From the NCBI GenBank assembly GCA_020226215.1, contig CM035234.1:67171823-67235822 (forward strand): a stretch of DNA of 64,000 nucleotides. Direction: 5' to 3'. Positions 23,979-36,790 of the stretch are shown piece after piece (position 1 is the first letter of the stretch; each line of letters begins with the position of its first letter). Below the pieces are notes generated by a model. The model was not told the origin of the DNA. It did not search any database and saw nothing but the letters and a program-made list of their open reading frames with translations. Source of the DNA: Sindora glabra. Taxonomy: Eukaryota; Streptophyta; Magnoliopsida; Fabales; Fabaceae. Both the position numbers and the translations under genes were made by a program.

Positions 23979-24534
23979 TAATAAATATACATAATAAACA
24001 TTTTTAATTTTTAATGAAAATTATCAATAAAATATAAATTTAAAGATAAAATATTTCAAATATATAGAAATATATAATAATCACAAATTAGATTAAAATA
24101 TCCACTTACCTCAAAGAGTTGAAGTTACCTTCAATTTCTGTTTCCTTTCAAAAGATGGTTGGTTCATCTTTCCATTCTATAGCAACCTTAGCAGTTTCTA
24201 AAATTTAAACACAAACCTATCATCACAAAATTGATTCCTAATATGTAATAATGATAACCTAACTTAATTGTTCTCATCTAACCAAAATCAAATGAATTTA
24301 TTTAGGTTTTCAAGGCTATTCTACATTTCTAAACTCAACATTAAAGATAAACCTTATTTTTAGTGAACTATTATTAAAAGAAAATTTTAGCAACTCAAAC
24401 CAATGAATCTAAGATAACTGAAACTTTTTTTCCTTTTAAATTCAAAATAATAAGAAAATTAAAGAAGGGAGCTAAAAAAATATCAATCGTATCGGCTACT
24501 TGAAAATAATTATTGGAGTTAGCTAGCACTAACT

Positions 24535-24750
24535 GACTTAGGCCAATAAGAAGATGATATTAAGTGAAAGATGGAGCAGCAATGGTAGGGTAAGGCTTGA
24601 CATGAGGGAGGAATATAATGGCAAGAAAGAAAGGTAGCTTAGGAGCTTAAATGGCATCCAATATTCCTTGAAGACTTCATGCCTTTTGCTACATCTAAGA
24701 TTCGATCCATAATTCTTATATGTGTGCATCCAGTGGTTTAACCACTCTTA
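24535..24750 (-). mobile_element. tRNA-derived SINE candidate
   Basis: On the minus strand an A-box-like TGGTTAAACCACTGG (about 24745-24729) is followed 30-50 bp later by a B-box-like GGATCGAATCT (about 24707-24697). Spacing and order fit a Pol III promoter. The 3' end is not defined. Confidence 0.4.
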
Positions 24751-25429
24751 CTATCACCAAAATGAAAGGTGGGTTGGAATTAAGATCTTAAGGAAACTAT
24801 AAAGATGAGATGAAGAAAGGTGATGAAGAAAAAGAAAGGGAGGCCATGAGATATTTTTGAAGAAAAGCTAGAAGTATCTTAATTAGGAAATTTATTAAAT
24901 AAGAGTGTATTTAATTTTAAGAGAAAATTATTTTTAAAAGCACATTTAGTTCATCTAAATTAGATAACATAAGTTCATAAAGAATTTAGGTTCCAAGTTA
25001 TTAAAACTAATTTATTCTTAAAACAAATTAAGTGACAAAAGTAATTAAAATCGTATTTTAATTATATTACTAAAAATTTTAAGATTTTTATTTTAGTGGA
25101 GCTCAATAAATATTGATAATAAGATCCAATCATAAAATATAAAATAGTTAATTAATATATTATCAGAGGCAATTAAATAACTAAAATAATAAAATAATTG
25201 CTTAAATATACTAGCATTGATTTAAAATTTGATTAAGTATAGCTACAATGCCATTTAACGAAACTTGAAATTTATATTTTGTTATAAAAGAAGTTAAAGT
25301 TATTTCATTGAAATTGTTCAAGAAAGGTTTGAACAATATGAAATTGTTTCAAAAGAAATTTTGAATATTACATGTTTAGCAAGGAATCTCAATCTTTCAA
25401 TTATAAAAAAATCTTATAGTTTTTATTAA

Positions 25430-25639
25430 AGATTCCATAATAATGTATGTAAAAGTTTTCAAGTATGACCTCATAACTTCTTAATCGTTATTCTCACATC
25501 TCTTATAAACCACTACGAGGATGTTTACATAATCCTTGTTGACACTTACATTACATCTTTCTCTTACTTTAAACTTTTAGCTAACACAAATATTTATACC
25601 CTATAAATATTTAGTTCACAAGGAATCTAACTCCTAACA
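25430..25639 (-). repeat. LTR fragment related to 22482-22846
   Basis: The minus strand begins TGTTAGGAGTTAG at 25639, like a normal Copia LTR start, and continues with the same sequence as the other dispersed copies. The other end is not resolved. Confidence 0.5.
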
Positions 25640-27434
25640 TTGCATAAAAAAAAATCTTATTGTTTTGAATGGAAAAAGTCATTAAAAATAGAAAAAATTT
25701 GTTTGGAAAATGAAATTTTCAACAAAAATTGTTTGTTAGTGAAGTGCTTGTTGGATTTTTTTTATGGTAAATATTTCTAATAGATCTTCAAATGATAAAT
25801 TTATGGACAAAAGATCAAATGAAATTATATAATTTATTAGAATTTCATCTATAAAAAATTCCATTAGAAAAGATGAAAATTTTAATTAAAAATATTAAGT
25901 TATCCATTAGAAATCCACTGGTAATGTAGAATTTTTTTAAAATAAATTTCTTGAGAAGCAAATAGAAACTATCTTATATACATACACTTACAAAAGTCTA
26001 GAAATAATAACAAATTTTCACATTAATACTAATAATTATAAAATAAAGTACATAAAACACAAGAACATAATATTGAAAATAAGAAAGATAATCAATCATT
26101 AGATTCATCCTACACATCTTTTTCCTCTTCTTCATCTACCTTCTTACTGTCTTCTTATTTTTTTATCCTTTTCTCTGTGCTCTTTAAGATGAAATGAGCT
26201 ATTAACCTCCTCAAAGCCATCACATGTGCCATTCAAACTAATAAGTAAGTCATTAGCCTCAATTGAATGATGTGTATACGACATTTAAGTATGCTTTTTG
26301 TATTCTGTGTATGTCATCCACCAATCCTCTAAGCTTGGTTCTTATAACTAAAAATCAACCTTATTTGCCTTTTTATATATGGATATGGTATATAATACAT
26401 TTTTGTTACTCATTATGCAAGAATAAAGGGATTATACTTATCATACTACATTTTTTATCTTGACTATGCCATATCAGGGATGCACTCTTATTCCATGATT
26501 TAACAAGGATCATGCCAATCACAATAGAAAAAGAACCACCCTATTGACTTCCATTCCACAATACTCCGATTGAACTTATTTCCCTCAAAAAACATAGAAG
26601 TCATTCTCCCTTGTTAAGACATTCTTTATGCCCTTAACATATCCTTCGCTATGTAAGTTGTTTTACCTTAACTCTATTGTTGTGTGTGAAATTTGTATCC
26701 ATTGAAGAAATATATTAGCAATGTCACCATCTTTGATGGATCTTAAATCTCGGAGATATTGATTATGAATTTCATTGGCTTTGTTATGAACCTTACTAAA
26801 TAGAGAATAACTTCACATGACTACTTGAACCAATTAGTGAATTGAAAATTATATTAATTAAATTTACTTACAAGTGCTTGAAATCATCTAGTGAATTAAG
26901 CATAGATCATTTCTTCGATGTCCACTTCTTGTATATATAGGTACATGGTCCTTAACTAATGCATAAATATGACACAACATGAAAAAAGTGAGATAAGTTT
27001 ACCATCAAATTGAGAGATAAATATATGAAATGATTCATTTAGATAGATGATATTTACTTTCTATATGATTTCATTTCTTCACAATTTAGTATGATGTGTA
27101 TTATAACCAATTGCAGTTCATTACCATCTATACATCGCCATTGATCATAACCAAATAGGCATCCTACAAGGTTGAAGACTAAAAGAATAGGTTCCAGGAT
27201 CTCATCACCAACCTAATTGTCATTTCTTTAAGTCTTGTGCTTTGTGATTGGCACATTAGGAACAAAGTAGTATCAATAGAAATGAGTTATCTCTTTAGTC
27301 AAATAAGTTTCACAAATGCTTCCTTTTATCTTAGCTTTGTTATGAACTTTCTTTTTCAATTTATTGAGAAACCTCTCAAATGGATACATATATCGATATT
27401 GCACAAGACCATTGACTCATACTTCAAAAGGTAA

Positions 27435-29441
27435 CATTAGTACATAATAGTCAATTGACATTCATTGTTTAGTGGATTACATATCAATACAACCAATGTT
27501 TTATCAAGTTTTCCTGTAACATGGAAAAATAAAAAAATGTTGGTTCCTATATCGGCTAAATTGTTGATATTTTTTCATGTATCATACAATCCATTCACTG
27601 GTAATGAGTTAAAAACATCAATTTTTACTAAGTAAATAGTATGAAATATGCAAAATACTTTTTTAATGATGGTTTTTGCCTTCCACATTAGAATATTTAC
27701 AATAAAAATTGAATAAACTTAGTATCTTCCTAAAAAATATATTTTGAGTTAAAAACTTTAAAAAGCCATAAATTTGTGTTCAATTATCCATTTAAGGCAA
27801 ATTTTATGTTAATTTCATATAACTTTTTAACATCTATCCATTTACAAATTTCCAACAAGGTTTTGCTTTTTTGAAAATTGCAAAAAATGGCCATTTTCAT
27901 AGACCTTTTTCACTTTTTCAATCTTTCATTGTTGTTTGGTCAACTTTAAACTTTGTTATAACACTTCATTAAACACATAATAAGTATCTAAATTTTAAAT
28001 ATAACCTTATAATTAATATAAAAGAAACATAAATAAAAATTTCTTACAAAATATATGCAAAAAATTAATAAAATGCAATAGGCAAAGAGTTGAGAAATAA
28101 AAGCAAGAAAGGAGTTTAGGGTAACTTCATACTCTGCTCAACATTTATCAAATACATAATACTCAACTCAACATTTATCAAATACATAATACTCAACTCA
28201 ACATTTATCAAATACATAATATGTATTCAAAACTTAAATGTAATCTTAGAAGTTATATAAAGGGGACATAAATAAAATTTTCTCAAAAACCCTATGCAAA
28301 AAATAAATGGAAAAGGCAAAGATATGAGAAATGAAAGCAAGAAAGGCACCTTTTATATTTTGACCTAGTGACTTAGAATAAGGTATTTGCTTCATGGTTG
28401 ATGTTAGTTAAAGATGTATCAATAACTTACTGATATGTCATAGAAAATGAAGTGACATTTAGGGTTTTATAAAGAGGGTTAGACAGAGACGAAGATGGAA
28501 CATAGAAAAAAATAAAAAGGAAAGCTTCAATTGTAATGAGGAAGAAATTAGATGTGTTTTGTTTATAGCTTAAAATGTCACCTACTTTAAATGCCAATTA
28601 TTAAGACAATCTACGTCCTATACATCATCAATTTTCAAGTACTTTGATGTCACTATATCATTAAACATCAGCAAAGTATAAAATTAATGTGTTTACTTTT
28701 TATATTTCCTAACCATGCATTTGAAATACATTTAGATGATAGTTGTAAACAAAATTAACATCTTAAGTTTTTGTAGATTCCTAGTGACCTTGTAAATGCT
28801 ATCATTTCAGATGTTGATTTAGTTCAAAACTAACATGTTAAGGTTTTACATTTTTCTTGCTACACTTTTGCAATAATGTGGATGTTAATTAATTTCAAAA
28901 TTGACATTTTACACTTTCTTATTTTTCTAATAACCTTTTAAATGCTATACATTTTGACATCGATTAAATAAAAAAATTAATTTCTTAAGTATCCTAATAA
29001 GGTAAAAAATGCCACTACATCCAAATAGATATCAATTAATTTTAAAACCAATGTCTAAAGGTTCCTTATTTTCCTAACAATATTTAAATCATACAATTTG
29101 ACATCAACTAAGCAAAGAACTGATATCTTAAGTTTTCTAATATTTTTTAAAATATCACCACATGCAGATAGGCATTGATTAATTCTAAAACTAACATCCT
29201 AAGTTTCCTTATTTTCCAAATTCCCTATATTACGACATTAGATAAGTAAAAAACTAACGTCTTAATTTTTTTTAATAATTTCAAAAATATTATTGCATTC
29301 AAATATATATTAGTTATATTTATGGCCTATGATCTTAGTTTTCTAAATAATTTTAAAAATATCATAGAGTCAATATAGACATTAGTGTTAATTTGGGTTG
29401 ACATCCATGTGGCAATGTAGTATCCTATTTTTATAATAGTG
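27435..29441. mobile_element. Non-autonomous CACTA element nested in the transposase (copy 1)
   Basis: The right end reads TTTTTATAATAGTG (to 29441), the complement of CACTATTATAAAAA. The left end CATTAGTAC at 27435 is a decayed CACTA. The 3-bp duplication is TAA (27432-27434) and CAA (29442-29444). On the minus strand the host frame goes from PIHL at 29445 straight to PFE at 27434, as in intact TNP2/DUF4218 proteins. The 28600-29440 part consists of diverged subterminal repeats with ACATCTTAAG and GACATC motifs. I recognise no protein inside. Confidence 0.82.
28136..28225. repeat. 30-bp tandem repeat, three units
   Basis: ACATTTATCAAATACATAAT recurs at 28141, 28171 and 28201, separated by ACTCAACTCA. 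Confidence 0.95.
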
Positions 29442-29895
29442 CAAGTGAATAGGTAGATGCTCTGTTGAATTAAAAAAGGTTGGAAAAAAGATCCTTTAAA
29501 GTTTGCATAACAATATGACAATATTTTGCTCCATTTCAAGCAACTCTATTTCTTTCAAAATATTTGAGCACAATGACTAAAGGAATTGGCTTAATTTAGT
29601 TAAAGCCCTCCATACAGGATTGGGTAGTGTGTTGAAGGCAATAAGGAGAAATCGCTCTATTAAAATGATGTTTTTTCATCCTAATTATCATCCTATCACT
29701 TACATTAATGCATCTATCTAGTTTAAAGGCACAATGATCATGCATTTTTAATTCATTAAGCCATTTATATACTTCCTTCCTTTTGTCTAGACTTAAGATA
29801 GCAAGCCTTAGATTTATGTATTTCCCCCTGCTTAGCTCCTAAAGCTTTCATTTCCCTTGTCTACAATGTTTTTTCAAATCCAGACTAGCCTTCAA

Positions 29896-32800
29896 CACTA
29901 TAGAATAGCTTATTAACATCAAGTGTTTAGAGAATTATACATTAAAAAAAAAGACTCACGTGTAACTCGTGTCATAGTATATGTAGTTTTAACATTGCTT
30001 AGTAAACTATTGTAAAATAAAAATAAATAATATCAATTTTTATTTGGAAAGAACCAACATCATTTATATTTCTATCATCTTGGAAAATAATACCAAATAT
30101 TGCTTACTTTCTAAAAATTAATGTTTAATGCCCATATAACTATATTGGTTCATTTAAATCACTTATATCGTATTCTCACTCTCTTATCCTAAACCCTAAT
30201 CCTATCCCCATACCTTGGTCCTTAATTCCTCACTCTCTATCCTAAATGCTAACTCTATCATTTTATTCTTTACTCCTTCATCCATCTTATTCCCCTTATA
30301 TTCCTAATCAGATGTAGCAAGCTAACATCACCCATTACTTTAGAGAATCCTAATTTAAACTTAAAGAATAAATATAATAATAATAGATTGAAAATGGTGA
30401 AAGATTTTATGCAATACCACATTTAGAAATGAGTGCTTTACTAAATTTGTTATAATATTTATTGCTTAATATGTGAGGTATGCACTTTCCAATAAAGCTT
30501 TTTGAATATAATACCTATGGATGTAATGAACATTGATGAAAAATTGGCATATTATACATTTTGGTATAAATAAATAGTAGATAATATGAAAGAATGCCAA
30601 AGAAGATAAATAAGATCAAATATTTTACCTATGCAAACTTATAAAAAGTTGTATAAAAATGATAGGTAATAAAATAGGATCGATTGGAAAATCAAAAATC
30701 AAATTGCAAGAATAAACACAAGAGATTAAAAAAATCCTCACATTTATATTTTGTGCTTTTCTAGGAGGTGTTAAACCTTGTATATTTTTCCATAGGCTAA
30801 TTGAGTTTTCAGCCCTACAAAATAATTTGTAAGAAAAAATGCAACCGAAGAGAATCATCTTAAAATTGGAGATAAAGAATCATTTTAAGGTTGGAATGAC
30901 TTCAGGATGAAATTTGCCAATGGCATTATACAATCTTCTTCTATGGCATAATATTCTACATTGGTTACTACATGGTAACTAACATCTAAAATTTATATTA
31001 CACATTAGTTATAAAAAACCATTGTTATCTTTAATACAATGAGTAATCTTATTAAGTAATATTTAATGTCAGTTAAAATTAAAAAATGAATGTCGTAATA
31101 AATGAATGTATTTAAAAAAAAAACTAGATTTCTTTTCTTCTTGTTATAAAATTAAATGGAACAATAATTAATTAAATGCAAATGAAACATGAAATGAGAA
31201 TAGATTCGATATATATTATGAATATATATTCTTTCATTTTATATATTTCCATATCAATACATGAATAGATACAATGAAAAGATTGTTATTTATAATAAAT
31301 AATAAATTTTACATTTACAATAAATATACATGGCATTTTTATAAAAATTAGAAAGAAAAGTAATTATCATATGCTCATAATTCCTTCATATTACTTGATG
31401 GCTTTTGAAGTGGTTGATTTTATTAACTTTATATCTATTGAATTTAAGATTCTTGATTGTTTTATTTTCTATGAAACTCTTAATGTTCATATGTTTTAGT
31501 GTGAAAATAGGAATGCTTCTTATTTTCAATGTTTCAAAGTTTAACGTAGCAGATAAAGCAAGCAACATGTTAATTTTTGACATTGAAACACAAGAAGTGT
31601 GAGAGGCCTATAAAAAATGAAGAAATCAAGCACTATAATGTTAATAAGAGGATAACAAAAACCATCAATGCCTTATAATTAAAAATTCTTCAAATCTTAT
31701 GATTATAGCAATAATATCAAATGATAGATATACTTATGACTATCTATTTAGGCGTAGAAGATAATCATAATTTGATACATGCCTTATAAATGCTTTTTAG
31801 AATTTCTGTGTCTATGGTTGAATTGTGGATATAAGTTCGTGGAAGGAATTTAAATTGATTCCAATACCTCCTAAAAACATTAGTTTTTGAATCCATCAAA
31901 GTCTCATAAGATGAAAGGTGTATACCATAGCATTAATATTACTTAGGCTATGTAGAAAATTCTAAGAATCTTTTAAGGTTCTATACAAGGTATGGATATA
32001 AGTTCTTGTAAAGAACTGTAAAAGTTATCTAAACTTTCCAAATAGTTATGATATTGTTGAATATTAAGATCTACACCCATAACTTAAAAGTCATTTTTTT
32101 TATAGAAGGAGATCTATCTTAAAAGATTACAAATTCATTAGTAAAGAACTCTATTTATAGGTTGAGAGAAAAATAAATTAATGTCAATTATTGACTAAAA
32201 ATTCAATATTATTTGCTTAGCCATATGTACTGTTACAATAACTTAAGATGTTGATTAAGTATTAATGTGTAAACTATTGATGAATAGTATTGACAATCAA
32301 AATGGATTTATATGATGGTCACGATAAAAACTCAACATTGTAACTTATTCATTAAATGCCATTGTTCAAGTTATTTTCAATTCCATGTATTTAGACTTCT
32401 TCAATCTCAATCATTTTAACTTCTCTATAAATTTGTTATTTAAACCTCTTCATTTTCTTTCATTTAAATTTCTTCATAAATTCATTTATTTAGACGTGTT
32501 TAATTTCATTCTTTTAAATCTTTTCATAAATAGTGTTTATTTAAATGTCCTCATATATTTTGAAAAAAAGTAATCATGTTAAACATAAAAAATTGGCTTT
32601 TTTATTTACCATTTTCTTAGCATTATTATAGATTTTTATTATATAAATAATTAAATATGAAAAGAAAGTTATTTTTTAAACCAATTTAATATAGAACATT
32701 ATATTTGCTTCAATATGTCTTCTCTTTGTTAATTAGTGTAATACAATTGCTTATTATAGAATTTTAAGTAAAAATAATATACATATAAGTAAAGAGAAAC

Positions 32801-33740
32801 AATTATACAAATTTAATGAACTTTGATTGGCATTAGTTTATAATGAAAGTATAAATAGATGAGTGAGAAGAAACAATATTTTTATAAATTTATACAAAAT
32901 AATTATGATAAATTATCAATAAACAAAAACTACACATATACATGTGAACACACAAAAATGACAAAAAATTACTATATGTCAAAATCTTTATCTTTGATGC
33001 AAACTCTAGCATTGTTTGCTCAAATTTCTCTAGTTCATATGTTCGATTAGGAAATGAGAGAGTACTGAAGGTTAATGTTCTCTCATTGTACACTTTCTTG
33101 ATGAAAGATGAGTGAGACTTTAGCAACTCTTCCATACTACTAGATTTTCCATTTCACTTTTACTTTATAGAAACTGAAAGAGTATACAATGAGAAAGAAA
33201 TAAAGGTTAAGATTCTTCCCTTGTATACTTTCTCACTCAGTAGTGATATTATATATCAAACTTATCATACTTGAGAGCATATTAGAAAAATGTCAGAAGA
33301 GTTCACTTGAAAAGATAGAGTTCAAGTGAAAGTTTATAGGAAAAAACTAGATGACAATTATTAAAAAAAACTAGTGTCATGATTATGTGGTTTCCATTAT
33401 GACTACTTAAATGCCTTTTAGATGATGATTATTAATAAAGACTGATATCTTATGCTTTTGTCATTTTTAATAAGACTTTTGAAATGCCTTTTAAATGATA
33501 ACTATTGACTAGAATCAATGTCTTATGATTTTGTAATTTCTAATGAGGCTTTTGAAATTCATTTTAGACAATGATTGTATATAAAATTGATGTTGTAAGT
33601 TTTCGAGCAATGTTTAGAAATTAGTTGTATTTTTATCTGTCATCTTTAAGTTTTTATATAGCTTTAAAAATGTCATTACATCAAAATAAACATTGATTTT
33701 GTTGTAATTTGACATCTATCTCAATTCCATACTAGTTCTT
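29896..33740. mobile_element. Non-autonomous CACTA element nested in the transposase (copy 2)
   Basis: The left end is CACTATAGAATAG (29896), preceded by CAA. The right end is decayed (ATACTAGTTCTT), followed by TAA at 33741-33743. Its right subterminal sequence aligns with that of the 27435-29441 element, so both belong to one family. On the minus strand the host reads GKTRDNLK before and KASLDLKK after, continuous in TNP2 proteins. I recognise no gene in the 3.8 kb. A pair of inverted CTCTCATTGTACACTTTC-like sequences lies near 33075-33240. Confidence 0.75.
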
Positions 33741-33850
33741 TAAATTGTCTCTAGTTTTTCCTTTAACATCCATAACTATATTTAAAATATTATTTAACAC
33801 ATTCTTCTCTATATGCATGACATCTAGATTGTGTTAAAGTATGTTGGTTT

Positions 33851-34786
33851 TGTAAGATTTCTAATGGTTTCAGAGAATTATTTTAAAAGAGTTTTAATTT
33901 ATTTAATGCTGAAATTTTAAGGGACATGGTATTCTATTCACATTATGAATTATTTAAAGTCTTTAATGAAATTTGTGGCCATGAGTTGATTTAAAAGTTT
34001 TAATTCACTTAATCATGAAATTTCAAGGGACATAGTTTTTTACTCACATTATAAATTATTTTAATGTCCTTAATAAAATCAATGGCTATGAATTGATTTA
34101 AAAGAATTTTAAATCACTTAGTGGTGATATTTCAAGGGACATGGTTTTTCTTTTCAAATTATGGATAGTTTTAATGAAATTTTTGGCCATGAATATAAGG
34201 GAGGGACTTTAATGTGAGACATTATTAGCTTTAATGAGACATTGTAAGCCCTTAATAGGGCATTATGAGCCATAATATAGTACTCCTATATTAAAGGTGA
34301 AAGGTTCAAAATTCTCCTATAAATAATCCTATTTCTCTCTTATAAGTAAAGTAGAACCTAGGAATTGATAATGAGAGCCTTCTGAGAGCAATAATGAAAC
34401 TAAAAATACTCGTAACTAGCATAACATTAAAGAAAGATGACTCCATCTGATTTGATTGGAGTATTCTACCACTCATGTGGATATCTTAAAGATGCAAAGT
34501 TTTTAACATCATTTGTGATTTGTCATCTTGTTTGTGTATTTATGATAATCATTACTTATCATTATACTATACAAGTATTCATGATCAAATCATTCATATC
34601 CTTTTGAAGTATACATCATTTGTACTTGCATTTGTGAGCTTGTCACATTAAGATTCATTGTCTTAGATTCTTACACACTATAAAGGTTTAAATCTTAAAA
34701 TTGATTTTTTCCTTTTTGTATAGATCCATTAATAGGTTTTAGAAATTTTTAATTTTCTATTGTTCTTTCTACATCCTAAACTAATA
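33851..34786 (+). repeat. 5' LTR of the nested Copia element
   Basis: Begins TGTAAGATTTC and ends near CCTAAACTAATA. It contains three internal diverged repeats of about 110 bp with GAAATTTCAAGGGACATGG-like cores, which also occur in the 3' LTR. Confidence 0.85.
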
Positions 34787-36269
34787 ATGTTATTAGACCC
34801 ATTTATCAAACTATAAATCAAATTTTGTTTTTTATCAGTTTTTTATATATGTTTATGTGATAAATATAAACCAATTCTACTGTTGGACAAATAGGTATAT
34901 ATATATGAATTAATTCTAATATGACTTAATGTATTTGTAGTACTCACGTTTGAATGATTTAGGACTAACTAACTCTAATGACTATAATTTGGAACTAGAA
35001 TCCAAATCTTTAAAAAAAATCAAAGAGATTAAAAGAGATTTCAAATTTTAAATTCTAAAATAGTTTACATTATCTCTTATGATGTTTGAATGCCTTTCTA
35101 TGCTATATAATGTACGGTGCATAGTATAGTCCTATTGGACTAATGTAATTAGAATTCATTTTATGGTTGTAATTTGAAATAGGACTTGCATGTCATGCCT
35201 CTATTTATAATTTCTATTTATATGTTCCTTTCCCACCTAAACTTATTTCAAATGTAACTTAAAATTTTTCTCTATAATTAATAAACATAATTTTAGAGCA
35301 AATTATGAGGAAGAAAATATTTAGAGACCATATGAGGACAACTGAAAAGGATGCTTTGAGAAGTTATTTCACCTTAGGTTAAGAAATTGGCCCTTTTATT
35401 GGCTTGGGAAGATCTAGGCAGTTAGGGCCATTGTATGTTACATTCAACTCTATGCTTTGTATGATATATGAGATACATTGGATATAATGCATGAATAAAA
35501 TGGTTGATAATGATGAGATTTAAAATAATTAAGTTAATTAAATTGACTAATGCAAATATTAAGTCAATACTAATAAGTGATTCCCTTTAATGCTTGGCAC
35601 TTATCAAGGCCTTAATTGACAAAACGTAAGTTTGTCAAAGCAAAATACCCTATCTATCTTGGTAAGACACGATAGGATAATAGTAATATTTGAATGTTAA
35701 CTATTAGATATGATTTAGCTAGGCTATCTTAATAGGATTAGGGGCCTAGAGGTATAAAGTTAGGTTTTATTTCATCTGATGGATTAGAATAAGTGATGTT
35801 CACCTAACTATCTAAGAGTTATATATAATGCAATAGGCAATTATTGTCTCCTTAAATAGCCAAATCTTGAGTGATAAGCTAAAGTTAACTTGAAGCAAGG
35901 TAAAATATTATTGGTCCACTAGAAAATCTCAATGATTTAATTTTCCAAATTAATTATGAGGATTATTAATTTGAATAAAATAGTGGGAGGAACATTTAAT
36001 AGAATACCTTATTATATGATTAAAACATGATACATATTTTGCATATTTCTATAGCAAATATCAATAGCAATCATGTCATATAACTTATCACTATAATTGG
36101 TCCTTAAGAAGGATAAGTTGACTAGGACAAACTTGCCAAATTGGTAAAAGAATTTAAGAATAATCCTCAAAATGTGAGCAAAAGCTATATGTCTTAAAGG
36201 GAAATGCTTCCATTGTGGTGAGACTAAACATTGGAAGAGATATTGTAAAGTCTACTTGAAGGATCTTAA

Positions 36270-36790
36270 GAAGAAAAAAGGAAGTGAGATTTCCTTTTCA
36301 AGTATTTTTGTTATAAAAGTTAATATATCTACTTTTATATCTTGGGTATCATATATTGGATGCAGTTCTTATATAATATTTGTACTAATATATAAGAACT
36401 AAAAAAGAGTAAGAATATGGCTAAAAGTGAGGTGGACCTACAAGTTAGTAATAGAGTAAGAGTTGCTACCTTAACTATAGGAATATATTATTTGTATTTA
36501 TTGATTGCTTTGATTATTATGTTTCTTAAGAAGAAGAAAGAAAGTGAAACTTCCTTCTCTTCAAGAATTTTTGTTATAGAAGTCAATATATCTACTTTTA
36601 TAGCTTGGGTATTAGATATTAGATATAGTTCTTATATTTGTACTAATATGTAAAAACTAAAAAAGAGTAAGAATTAGACTAAAAGTGAAGTGAACCTACG
36701 AGTTAGCAATGAGGCAAGAGTTATTGTCTTAGTTATAGAAACATATTATTTGCCTTTATCTGCTACTTTGATTATGGTGTTAGAGGGTTA
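36270..36790 (+). repeat. 258-bp tandem duplication in the Copia protease region
   Basis: The segment with GTTAATATATCTACTTTTAT, TACTAATAT and ACAAGTTAG (36441) recurs 258 bp later (36699). The offset is exactly 86 codons, so the duplication was in frame and doubled the protease active-site region. Confidence 0.85.

Larger units (their letters stand above)
22847..25380. other. AT-rich intergenic DNA
   Basis: Apart from the AT microsatellite and the SINE candidate listed separately, I recognise nothing here. No open frame looks like a protein. Confidence 0.6.

Noticed and set aside
27237..27434. 65-codon plus-strand frame
   Set aside because: It is the antisense shadow of the well-conserved VQYRYMYPFER part of the CACTA transposase.
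30180..30310. CCCTAA-like words resembling interstitial telomere repeats
   Set aside because: Only isolated words occur, not a tandem array.
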